NCBI GenBank assembly: GCA_903772945.1
Contig: CAICTM010000038.1
Coordinates: forward strand, 1 to 64,000
Length of the DNA stretch: 64,000 bases
Source of the DNA: Seminavis robusta
Taxonomy: Eukaryota > Bacillariophyta > Bacillariophyceae > Naviculales > Naviculaceae
Direction: 5' to 3'
Shown here: positions 33,309 through 43,531 of the stretch, one piece after another
Layout of the letters: each line of letters starts with the position of its first letter
Position numbering within the stretch: position 1 is the first letter of the stretch
The notes under the pieces: generated by a model
Databases searched by the model: none
The model's input: only the letters and a program-made list of their open reading frames with translations
What the model was told of the DNA's origin: nothing
Made by a program: the position numbers and the translations under genes

Positions 33309-33973
33309 TCGGCCGTCTTGAGTGCTTCGTCTTGAGCTGCTTGAGTCAATCGAGCCCTTGAATCTCCGCTTGATTTGAGCATCTGACGTACTACTCGTAG
33401 CTTGAATCTCCGCCTCATTGATTTGCGCATCCGAGGCTTGCTGTTGCCGTTGTTGCTGTTCGGCCGTCTTGAGTGCTTCGTCTTGTGTGCTTGATTCAAT
33501 CGTAGCCCTTGAATCTCCGCTTTGATTTGAGCATCTGACGTACTACTCGTAGCTTGAATCTCCGCCTCATTGATTTGCGCACCCGAGGCTTGCTGTTGCC
33601 GTTGTTGCTGTTCGGCCGTCTTGAGTGCTTCGTCTTGTGCTGCTTGATTCAATCGTAGCCCTTGAATCTCCGCTTTGATTTGAGCATCTGACGTACTACT
33701 CGTAGCTTGAATCTCCGCCTCATTGATTTGCGCATCCGAGGCTTGCTGTTGCCGTTGTTGCTGTTCGGCCGTCTTGAGTGCTTCGTCTTGAGCTGCTTGA
33801 GTCAATCGAAGCCCTTGAATCTCCGACTTGATTTGAGCATCGGACGTTACGGGAACATTCGGAGGGACACTGAGAGGGACATTGGGCGAAACAGCTTCGT
33901 CCTCCTTCTTCTCTTTCTTCTCCTTCACCACATCCCCTACAGATGCCTTGAATTCTTCGCTCTCCGCCGTCAT
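33304..33973 (-). pseudogene. LRR gene, 5' part with SDAQIK repeats
   Basis: Starts ATG at 33973 (MTAESEEFKASVGDVVKEKK, acidic and basic, cytosolic in character). It then enters a 51-residue repeat of SDAQIKAEIQGLRLNQ - AAQDEALKTAEQQQRQQQ - ASDAQINEAEIQATSST. About four copies are present, nearly identical in DNA, and a further copy begins the 23241-25400 frame across the inserted element. The repeat is heptad-like and probably a coiled coil. The third copy loses the frame through a one-base loss (near 33487), and copy four shows two more one-base losses near 33350-33372. The clustering of such losses next to a similarly affected LTR may reflect uncorrected assembly error rather than true decay. 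Together with the left part this was one LRR gene before insertion. Confidence 0.7.
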
Positions 33974-34957
33974 GGTCTATTAGTTAGATTCCAGAACTTG
34001 CTCTACAGTACTTGTGGACTTGGAAAAAGCAATTGACCAAAGGAAGTCGTTGTGCGGCTGTGCCTTTGGCTCAGCGCTGTGCGAAGTGCGTGCTCTCGGA
34101 CGGTCCAGTACTCCGAGTTGTCTACTAGCTAGCTAGCAATTTTGGGATTGCAACGGCAATAGTACTGTACATACATGCATAGTAGTCTAGCTCATGTACT
34201 GTATGTAGTCCGGCCAGGCATCACAAAAATGTTATTGCCAGCACAGTAAACCGCCCGAAAGGTTAAGGCGACTACCGTAGCTAGCTAAATAGCTGCTAGC
34301 TAGTTGCGGTACTCTCCACCAGGGACGAGTGACTCGACTCGACCAGAGACTGAAGCGAGCAAGCAAGTGCGCTTCCTTCACCCTTTGCTGTTCCCACCAA
34401 CTTGCTTGGGAACGATGCTCCCTTGATTGTTTGCTGGACCTAACCACCACGGAACCGGACCCAGGCCGCATGCTATCAATAGCGACAAGGCCAACGAGAC
34501 GCAATCACGTGCAGAGGCCGTTGACAAGCAATAATTTTAAACAGGAACAAGCAAGAAGTCAAAACGGTCTTGCATGAAGAAATCACAATGCAACAAGCAA
34601 GCGATGGAGTATACTACTGGTCAGTCGGAAGCTCATCTCAAGGCTCAGATACAATCATGCTAGGCAGCGACGCGCTTGCTTTCCTTCCACAAATCCAGCC
34701 TCCTGTTGACAGCTAGTAGGAAGATAACCCCCTTCAAAAAAGCAAGAAGATGTCTCACTGCCAGTCAAGATTCTAACCATCGATAGTACGTTGGGCTTGG
34801 ATGCTGGCACCGATACTATAGATTCCAAGGGCAGAATGCCAACTTTCCCAACACGCCAAAGATTTCAGATTTCGAAGGATTCTTTGCCTTCCTCCATCGA
34901 CCCAAAGGCTTCGCAGTCGAAGCAAGCGTCCGCAGCCCTAACTAACGGCTGCTTGAA

Positions 34958-35263
34958 ATGGCCGATGGTGGTCCTCTGGTGGTCAAGAATGTGAGGGTCA
35001 ACTATGGAATCATTAGAGTGATGCAGTCGTCATTCTTGTCTTCATTCAGAATGTCATCCACACATGCATTAGCAGGTCCTCATAGAATCAATCTAGAGAT
35101 GTCATCATCTAGGGGTGGATCTAGAACACTAGGTGAAATGGAGACTGCACAGCTACTAGCATCAGGTATGACTGCAACATTGTCTGGGTTTGTGGCATCG
35201 TCGAATATGAGAGTGGTCGATGTATTCAGAGTTTGTAGGTGCATGGCTGACCATAATGTGTGA
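34958..35263 (+). pseudogene. possible RNA polymerase second-largest-subunit C-terminal remnant
   Basis: A 101-codon frame holding ALAGPHRINLEMSSSRGGSR followed by TLGEMETAQLLASG and, after about 20 residues, VFRVCRC. This resembles the order RGP - RGGLRxGEMERD - hG - hxVCxxC near the end of Rpb2-type subunits. Only this stretch fits; no flanking Rpb2 motifs are seen and both ends stop abruptly. It could be a decayed copy of a cellular, plasmid or viral subunit, or chance. A profile search (Rpb2 domains 6-7) would decide. Confidence 0.25.
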
Positions 35264-37636
35264 ATGTGATACAGTACTGTAGATGGTGGTACGGTACGGT
35301 ACTGATAGAGTACCGGTACTAGTACTTGTAGTACCCGTACCGGTACATGGTATTAATAGTATTGCTGCGCAGTCTTTAGTGGTTACGTTGAGATTTAGAG
35401 GTGAATTTCTTTCTCTGAAGAATCGAATCGAAGACATAGAAGAACAAAGAGGCTGTTGTCATCTTGCCGGGCAGCTACGTTTTACCAAGCAATTTGGAAA
35501 TATTGAAGACATACGTTTATTTGATGCATGTCGCTGGGGTATATCTCCACATGGAAAACAACAAATACGAGCCAACGTAGCAGATCCTAAGATTGTTACC
35601 TGGTTCCGTTTGTATCTTCAGTGCCCACTTCAAAGCTCCTCACTGGTGTGGGATGTATCGGTACCACTTGTTGAAGGCGCTGGCTAGCTGCTACACTGTG
35701 TAGTGCCTTATGACCGGTGGCCAGCGGGCAGATAGGGCCAAGATCTCTAGCTAGCTAATTGTGGATACTCGTACTTAGTTAGCTAGCTAGGGTTTGATCC
35801 CTTTGCTCAAGCCGCTACCTGGTAGTCAATTTGATCTGATGCTTTGGTTTGCAAGATCGCAGGAATCGGATAGGGAAGCTCCAAACGAATGGCCCAGCTA
35901 GCTAGCTATCAAGAATAGGCGCTGCCAGCCCTCAATGGTTAACACGTGCGGTGTAAGGAAGCCGAATCTTCCAAACCAAGATCCAGGGACATACCATCTT
36001 GTACGAGTCGAGTCGAGTCGAGGAGCAATTTACGCCTAAGCCCAAAGAGAAACCATGGTAAAGAATGCCCCCAACCCAATCCGTACGGTACCATTGAGTC
36101 GGCACAGTCATCGGGCCCAAAGCAAAAGCTGGACTGCGGATGTTCCGCCATCATTATTATTAAATTTTTATGAATCTAACCATTCACCGGTCCCATCATT
36201 GTTGGCTCATGGTCCCATCTGCGTCCCATCGATTCTTTCTTGCTGACCGGCCCCACAACCAAGGCCTTATCGTTGATGACCTTTTTTGTCAAGTCAATTA
36301 AGTCCTTCATTTTGTGCGTTGACGCATTAGGAAGGCGCACGGTACTAAAAGTACTGAGTACTCCAGAGTAGCATGGAATTGCATCGTGCACCCCAATTGT
36401 CCCAATAAGATTTCTCGCTTCTCGGCATTTTCCACCCCCTAAGTCGTAAAAGCACACTCTAGTTTGTTGTACACAACTTAGAAAAGGAACTTGTCGGTGT
36501 ACAACTTCGACGACCGGTACTAGTACATCCTTAGCAGTCATTTCAGTGAATTCGCAATCTTTGTTGATTCATGCCCTTGAGACTTGCTGGGGACTCCCGT
36601 GGGTCAAGACTTTGAAAATGCTGGTCATTCGAGACATGGTACCGGTTGTATTCAAAACTTCAAAACAACACCAAGCGGGGCATATCATGGTGGCTGTACA
36701 TACTGATGAGAACTACGGTACGGAGTGTGTATGTGGGATGCTGTGGGATTCGATTCACGGCCCACAAGCAAGAACACTTTAGCATGGACAAGTATGCTTG
36801 GGTTCATTACAGGAGTTTTGCCATTATTCAATAAAAATCATCATACTGTATTTGTGCTCGCCAAACAGCTTTAGCAATCGTTAGATTCTTATTTGATTTT
36901 TCATCATGATTATCCCTTTATTTCTGATTTTGAGAGAATAGCAGGTATAAACTAGGATCTGAGTGGAAAGTGGCCACTGTACGGTAGCAATGCATAGTAA
37001 ACCCAAGCCTACCAGTAGACGGTTGAACATGGAACGAATCGTTCAAGGTCACCAGGCAGCGCCAAGTCGGTTAGCAAGCAACCATTCATTCGTCCCAATG
37101 CATAATCTCATAAATCAACCCTTAAGAAAGTCAGAGAACGGTAACTCGTATCCGGCCAAAACACTACTAAACCTCAACTTGCCTCAACATTGCATAGAAA
37201 CCAGACAAGGGTGTGTGAGAACAAAACCCATCGAGTGACAGAAGCCAATACTGTAGTGGGACCATTGACATTTGACCCCATCCCCAAAAAGTGAAGCGAC
37301 TACACTGCAGTACTCACTGGCTGGTAACACAACGAAACAACGGTAAAAACACTAGCAGAGTCCCACCTCTTCACTCTCAAGAACATCCATTGGGCAACCT
37401 CATCCTGCAGCAAATGTCTCTCAAAAGATAGCAATTGGATTTATCGAAATCTAATTTGCCATCTCATCCCTTTGAATCATCCTTGTTAGAGGATATCATC
37501 AATCGTCGTACCGAAGAGCAGTCAAACAAACAACAGCCAAAGAGAGAGAGGTCTATTCCGCGTACCGCCGAATTCAAAAAGCCTGGCTAGTGGTAGTGGC
37601 GAGGGCTTCCCACAAGTAGAGAGAGAGAGACAAGTG

Positions 37637-37757
37637 TGTGTGTGTGGTGTGTGGTGTGTGGTGTGTAGGATTGACAGAGAAAGGTAACAGAGGCCATCTT
37701 AAGTTAACTTAACCCACGAGAAGAAGAAGGAGAGAGAGAGAGAGAGGAGAGAGAGAA
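37637..37757. repeat. GT-rich and (GA)n simple repeats in the leader
   Basis: A GTGTGTGTGTGG / TGTGTGG array near 37635-37668 and a (GA)n run near 37725-37757 lie directly before the ATG at 37765, in the probable 5' leader or promoter of that gene. Confidence 0.7.
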
Positions 37758-37764
37758 CCTAACC

Positions 37765-40632
37765 ATGGGGATCTTTCGCTTCTATGCGGTCAGGGCGCTA
37801 ACCCTACTGTTGTCCGCCTTGTCGGTGGCAGCTGCCAGTGATACTGGTGCTACCGGTACCGGTGCTGCTGGTGCTAGTGCTAGTACTACGATTAGTAAGG
37901 AGCAGAAAGCTGCCTTACCAGCGGCGGGTACTTGCATGTTAAAGACAAACTACGAAGCCAACCAACAGGAGAAGAACACGCGTGAAGAAGCCCAGAAACT
38001 TCCCGATCAATGCATGCCAATGTACGTACCGGGACTGTCGCCGGGGGAAGACGCGCTGGCTCAGGCTTGTTTCACCTATGTCCAACAAGACGGTACCCTC
38101 AAGGTACACATGAAGGCGAATGACGACGGTCTAGTCCTCGATGATACCCTCTTTTGGGCCGGATTCGATCTGAGCAAGCTACCCCTAGCAGCTGGGACCA
38201 AGGACTACACTCCCGACTTTGGCAGTTCCGTCTTTTCGTCTTATCATCATCATCACTCGGACCAAACAGGCAGCACTGGTACTAGTAGCACTGGTAGTAC
38301 CCTCGAGTTTACTCACAACAAGCTACCCAAGCTACCTTCCTGTATCGAGCAAGATTTCCCCATTTACATCAGTGTGCGATCACAAGTCGGAAAGGCCAAG
38401 TTGAAGAAGCGTTATCCCACACGCTTGACCCTCAAGCCCGAACGACCTCATTACACTACCAAGGTCACGGTCCGGTGTGCCTGTGCTGACAGTGACAAGA
38501 ATCAGGAGCTATCCCAAGAAGAAGCCAGGCGCAGGGCCATGGGATACTACAACCCAGAGTACGGAAGCACTACCGGTACGTGGTTGGCGAATGCGCAAAG
38601 CGGGGCTCAAAGGAGCGGCGGCAGCAGCGACGACGGCAACATTACTGTCGTCGGCGTTAGTAGCTACGACGAAACGCCTCCTGCCAAAACGCATTCTGCT
38701 GCTGCTGCTGACAAATCGTCTGCCTTTGCTCACGGTCGCAACTCCTCTTCCTTCATTACTACTATAGGAGACAAAGACAAGGCCGCAGGCGAGAGCGACC
38801 AAGCCAGGGATTTGAGAGGGAATTTTGGCGACACCCGTGGCTACCCTGTCGCTGTATCCGACGAAGCCCAAACTACGAATCATGAGGACTGCCCGGCTGC
38901 GCAGCCTCCCATTGACAGTGTGTGTAGCTTTGGAGCAAAGGAGTGTGCCTATGGAACCGAGATTTGCTGTGATGGTTCCAAGTACGACAGTTTCGTGGCG
39001 AAGTGCATAGATGGAGTCGTCCAGGGATTCAACACGGATGCTTGCATGACCGTGGTATGCCCCATCAAGCTAGCTGTGGGTGGCAAAGACCCCGAACCTA
39101 CGGAACCGAACGAGCCTGGCCGAGACTTCCCCGGTTTCCCTAATCCGCCTGGAGGTGATTACACTGCCGATGATGGAGGCGCGCCTGACCAAGTTTACCC
39201 TTTTCCTCCCGATATTTTCACCGGTGACGGAAATGAGACTGGCCTAGGTGATTATACCGACGGTTGGAATGTGACTGGCCCAGGTAACTATACTTTCGGT
39301 GGGAATGGCACTGGTGGTCCCCCTGATGTGGTGGTAGACATCACACATCCTTATGGTAATCTTGGTGACGAATTTCTGGGCCAAGGAAATGGTGCACCAC
39401 CTTTCGGAGGAAGCAATCCAGGTGATCCTGATATCGGGGTAGACATCACACATCCTTATGGTAATCCTGGTGACGAATTTGGTCCGGGCCAAGGAACTCC
39501 GGGTCCTCCTGGTGCACCACCTCCTGGAGGAACCAATCCAGGCGGTCCTGATATCGGGGTAGATATCACGCATGCTTATGGTAATCCTGGTGAAGAATCT
39601 CCTCAGGGGGGTGCTACCGGTACTCCACCCGATGGTGTTCCTTCCGATCTTTCACCTGAAGTTTTTGAGAACATGTTTCAAGGTGTGATTGATGACATCA
39701 ATGGTACTGACGCTGCTGGTCAAGGCTTTCCCAACCCCTTTGGTCCTGGGGGTCCTAATCCTCCAGCAGGGGGAATTCCAGGCAACCCCTTTGGTCCTGG
39801 TGGAGTTCAAGAATTGCCTGGCTTTCCAGGAGGTGACTACACTGCTGATGGAAATGGAACTAGTGGAATACCAGGCAACCCCTTTGGTCCTGGACCAGGC
39901 GGAGACTACACTGCTGATGGAAATGGAACTGGCCCAGCTTTTCCGGGTGCACCGCCACCCGGAGGAAGCAATCCAGTTGATCCTGATATGGTGGTAGACA
40001 TCACACATCCTTATGGTAATCCTCCTGGTCAAGGAGGGCCTTTCCCAGGGCCCCCCAATGGCCCTTCGGGCGCTGACAACTCCACTGGATCCATCTCTCT
40101 CAATCTCGAATGTGGCAAAACTAAGTGCTTCCCAATGCAACCAGGCCCTGAAGGGTCGGTACCGGCAAAAGTCTGTTTGAAACTGGATGGCTCTACATTA
40201 AACGTGACTATTAGAGCTGGTCCGTTGGTGGCATTGATCATGAATGAGTTCTGGCTTGGTAATTTTAGTGGTAAGGATGGAATCGATGATGTTCCTTTGG
40301 TGGATGGCAATTTGGATTTCGGAAAGATCGAGAAATACAATGGAGATATGAGTGGCGAAGCAACGGCAGGCTGGTTAGTTGACATCACAGGTTACTGTCT
40401 AGATGGGTTACATGCGCACCATGTTGCTGCTGTGTGCCATTCATTGGTTGAGGGATTCGATGCGAACGGCAATCTGGACGAGGCAGCTAGTCAGAGCCTG
40501 TTTGCCGCCATGAAGGACAACCCTAATGTGAATGCGCCCTGGTTTGGTTGGTTGGACTTGGAGATTCCGTGTGACTGTGGAACCAATGGAGAAAGTTCTC
40601 GAAGACTTCGTGGCGGTGGAGGCAGCAAGTGA
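37765..40632 (+). CDS. large secreted Gly/Pro/Asn-rich repeat protein with duplicated Cys domain
   Basis: A single exon, 955 residues, starting MGIFRFYAV with a signal peptide (ALTLLLSALSVAAA). Two homologous domains bracket the protein. The N-terminal one (about 56-240) has QCMPMYVPG - ACFTYVQQDGTLKVHM - LFWAGF and ends VRCACAD. The C-terminal one (about 780-940) has KCFPMQPGP - VCLKLDGSTLNVTI - EFWLGNF and ends IPCDCG. Between them lie a Cys-rich segment (CSFGAKECAYGTEICCDG) and a long extended region. That region has four copies of (V/G)VDITH(P/A)YGNPG and about five GGDYTADGNGT units carrying many N-x-T glycosylation sites. It ends RRLRGGGGSK. Secretion and glycosylation suggest a cell-wall, frustule-associated or adhesive matrix protein; that is inference. 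Collagen-like GPPGAPPPGG patches lack a regular Gly-X-Y period. Confidence 0.82.
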   Translation: MGIFRFYAVRALTLLLSALSVAAASDTGATGTGAAGASASTTISKEQKAALPAAGTCMLKTNYEANQQEKNTREEAQKLPDQCMPMYVPGLSPGEDALAQACFTYVQQDGTLKVHMKANDDGLVLDDTLFWAGFDLSKLPLAAGTKDYTPDFGSSVFSSYHHHHSDQTGSTGTSSTGSTLEFTHNKLPKLPSCIEQDFPIYISVRSQVGKAKLKKRYPTRLTLKPERPHYTTKVTVRCACADSDKNQELSQEEARRRAMGYYNPEYGSTTGTWLANAQSGAQRSGGSSDDGNITVVGVSSYDETPPAKTHSAAAADKSSAFAHGRNSSSFITTIGDKDKAAGESDQARDLRGNFGDTRGYPVAVSDEAQTTNHEDCPAAQPPIDSVCSFGAKECAYGTEICCDGSKYDSFVAKCIDGVVQGFNTDACMTVVCPIKLAVGGKDPEPTEPNEPGRDFPGFPNPPGGDYTADDGGAPDQVYPFPPDIFTGDGNETGLGDYTDGWNVTGPGNYTFGGNGTGGPPDVVVDITHPYGNLGDEFLGQGNGAPPFGGSNPGDPDIGVDITHPYGNPGDEFGPGQGTPGPPGAPPPGGTNPGGPDIGVDITHAYGNPGEESPQGGATGTPPDGVPSDLSPEVFENMFQGVIDDINGTDAAGQGFPNPFGPGGPNPPAGGIPGNPFGPGGVQELPGFPGGDYTADGNGTSGIPGNPFGPGPGGDYTADGNGTGPAFPGAPPPGGSNPVDPDMVVDITHPYGNPPGQGGPFPGPPNGPSGADNSTGSISLNLECGKTKCFPMQPGPEGSVPAKVCLKLDGSTLNVTIRAGPLVALIMNEFWLGNFSGKDGIDDVPLVDGNLDFGKIEKYNGDMSGEATAGWLVDITGYCLDGLHAHHVAAVCHSLVEGFDANGNLDEAASQSLFAAMKDNPNVNAPWFGWLDLEIPCDCGTNGESSRRLRGGGGSK

Positions 40633-42103
40633 TGGCATGATAGCGAAGAGTCACAAGGAAAACCTTGCTACTAGCCGAAACGAAGTTTTCTTTATAGGAA
40701 AGAAAATCTTTTACTAATTACATGTATACGCACAAGGGCGCCGCGGTTCCGTGCATAGGTGGATCACGCGCAGCTAGCTAACCAAATCCGTGCAGAGCAA
40801 ATGGAGGTACCGCGATATCTACTACTAGCTACAGGAGGGCCCCCTGCTACAACATGCTCTCCTTAGCTAAACGTCTTCGTGTTGCCAAGAGCAAGTCTTG
40901 GTGCACGAACCCAACCCAAGTTACAGGCAATCTTGTTCTGATCATTGGTGGAAAGGCCTGGCCACATTGTTTGGTGTGAGACCCGTAACCAGGGACCATG
41001 CAGTCATCCGTGTTGCTTCCGTACCGGTACCGTACTACCTGGTAGCTACTACTAGTACAGTCTGTAGTACCAGTACTGCTACTCTCCACGTTTGGGGGTG
41101 GGAAACCTTTCAACTGTGACTCGACTCGACTCGACACAGTTCGAAGATGTTAGAAAACAAGAGAAGGGTTCGTGTTATTGATGCAATCGAAGGTTAGAGC
41201 TATCCACGTCATTTTGCCAGAGCGTTTTGCCAAAAACCAAGCAACCAAAGAAAAAAGGCCGGAAGCGGATCGACGGTCGAGTCGAGTAAAAAAGGCTTGC
41301 AAAAAGGATATCGTATCAATTTATGGAAGCGGCAAGCATCCTTTCACCCCCCGCTACTCGCCACTCAACAACTGGATCCATCCAACCACTGGATTCTGGT
41401 TAGAAGCACGACTCGTGAGTGGAAGTCCCAGTGAGTCCCTGTCCAGTTGTACTATCACGTTTGAACGGAATACCACTGTTTAATCATTTTCAGCACAAAA
41501 GCCAGTGAAAAGGAGTATAGTACAAGCATAGAATGAAAACTCAAGTGTCAAATCCAGTGGTAGGGTTGCGAGTAGCCCGAGCTGAAGAGCAAACGGATTC
41601 ATTCAAGCGCAATCCATGGACGAACATGTCTAGGGTGGAATAGGCAAAGTTGCTCTATTTTAAAAACAATTTCTGAATCCACACACCAGACCAATGCTCG
41701 GTACGTACTGTATAAGAGAGAGTGACGATGCCGTGAAGGTTCCTACCCTTAGAGAATTATGCTGGAGTACCATAGTGTAAATTCCTGCAGCGGTACAAAC
41801 AGGATAGCTGCAGGAACAACACTAGTGATTTCGATCTTTTTCGTCATTGCCCCGCACCTCCAACGAAGAGCTATAGTCGCGTCGCGTCGAATCGAATCGA
41901 ATCGCCCCAGTCAGTCACGTGTTTGCAGTATGTACCCGTGTCGCCCAGCCGTACAAGACGCTCCCCCAAGCAGTCCGGCCATGACTCCGTTGTTGTTGGT
42001 TGTTTTGATGATGGTCCCGTATGTGATTTGGGTATTTTGTTTGCGCTGCGATTGTCAGCGCATGATAGTTGCCTGTGTGCTTGTTTGTCTGCTTTTTGTT
42101 TCG
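40633..42103. other. spacer, no gene seen
   Basis: Flanks of a gene pair pointing towards each other. Pentamer runs (GACTC)n near 41118 and (TCGAA)n near 41887 are present. Frames at 41759-42141 overlap the 3' flank of the MgtE-type gene and are not recognised. Confidence 0.55.
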
Positions 42104-43531
42104 TTAGTCATCCTTTGCGGATTGTGTGGGTAGTGGTTTGAGAAATTCGAACACTTTCGTGTCCAGCACAATGGAGGATACGTAAACGGTGATTGCGACT
42201 CCCAAAATATCCATGAGTACTTGAATGGTCGTCGATGAATGTGCGGGATCGATGTGTATCATTTTCATGAATAGTGGTAGAATGGTTCCTAGAAATATGG
42301 ATATTCCGACAATCATGACGAGTGACGCGGTAATGGCGAATGTTTCGGCCAGAGGTGTGAAGAAAACGGCGGCTCGTATGGCTCCGGCGACCCCCAATAC
42401 GACGGATAGAAAGAATCCGGCTCGTAGTTCTTGTACTAGATATCCTCGCATGTTGTGATGAATGTCCACCTTGCCCGTGGCCAATCCTCGAATCACTCTG
42501 TGACGAAAAAGAAAAGCACATGGAGAAGTCAGACGAATATCATTGTCGTCATTGGCTAGACCAATGATGACTTACCTGACTGAAGCTTGATTGCCAGCAT
42601 TTCCTCCTGCTCCAACCAGCATGGTGAGGAATCTGACAATGACGGCATGTCTGTGTAACATGGCTTCATTGTTTTTGATAATGAATGAGGAGAAAGACTG
42701 TAGTACCAACAATCCTACCAGCCAAGCTCCTCTATCTACCAGTGAATTTGGTTCTCCATTATCATCTTCATCTGCACTAGGTGAAGCATGTGTTGGGCTG
42801 TTGGGGGAAGCATGTAAATGATGATGAGATTCATCATCATCTTCATCTTCTTCCTCATCTCTGTCACTGGCATGAGACTTGTTGGTAGCAGTGACCAGAG
42901 AAACTCCTTCTTGGTCATCCTCATCCTCAGGATAGGTAGAAGAAGTGGTGAACTTGAAAGGAGAAGAAATATTCCAATTGTCAAAATATCCTTCTTTTTC
43001 TTTGGGAATGGATCTTCTTTGATGCAATCCCATGCGAGAATCATACTGCATCTCCACTGCACTGCTACTGACTGGAGTAGCTGGAGTAGCAGGAGAGAAA
43101 CTAATGTGCTTGAGGCCTTCAAAGAATGAATTGTTGGATGATGTGGCCACTACACTGGCAGTACCAGTACCACCACTGCCCATACCGGCACTCGTAGCCT
43201 TCAACTTCCAGTATTCCAATTGCCGTTTCATCTCCTCCACTTGTTCCTTCAACAGCAGATTCTCTTCTTCCAAGGTCACATCACTATTAGCATCACATGC
43301 AGTAGTATTCATCCTCTCCTTCCTTTCCACTTCCAGATCAGACTCTGCTTCATCCAGAGCCAAAGCCTCCAAATCCGCAAACTCTTCTTCTTCCTCTGCT
43401 TCTTGCAGAAACCCACTGCGGCTTACTTGAACCTTACGAGTCACCATACTGCTAGTTGTTGTACTGGTACTACAAGTACTGTTGTTTGTGGAAGTTGACG
43501 AGCTGGGAGCTGTCATCTTCATCTCATTCAT
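42104..43531 (-). CDS. MgtE/SLC41-type divalent cation transporter
   Basis: Two exons, 42576-43531 and 42104-42497 (78-nt intron, GTAAGT donor, phase 2), about 449 residues. The first 230 or so residues are cytosolic: Ser/Thr-rich, an acidic patch, a short coiled coil (ENLLLKEQVEEMKRQLEYWK) and a DEEEDEDDDESHHH run. The C-terminal part is one MgtE module of about five helices. The family signature GAGGNAGNQASVRVIRGLATG spans the splice site: G-x-G-G-N-A-G-x-Q-A-S ends exon 1 and VIRGLATG opens exon 2. Later helices include IVGISIFLGTILPLFMKMI and IQVLMDILGVAITVYV. Known relatives carry Mg2+ across membranes. This protein has no CBS domains, unlike bacterial MgtE, and only one module, so it may work as a dimer. 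The membrane it serves cannot be told. Confidence 0.87.

Larger units (their letters stand above)
33974..37764. other. long spacer with a possible polymerase remnant
   Basis: It covers the 5' flank of the LRR gene, CTAGCTAG/TACCGGTA palindromes, a (GAGTC)n run near 36006 and the 5' flank of the secreted repeat protein. The only suggestive frame is 34958-35263 (listed). A frame at 35283-35687 (RFTKQFGNIEDIRLFDACRW) reads like protein but is not recognised. Confidence 0.5.

Noticed and set aside
39490-39560. Collagen-like domain
   Set aside because: GPPGAPPPGG patches do not keep a Gly-X-Y period for more than a few residues.
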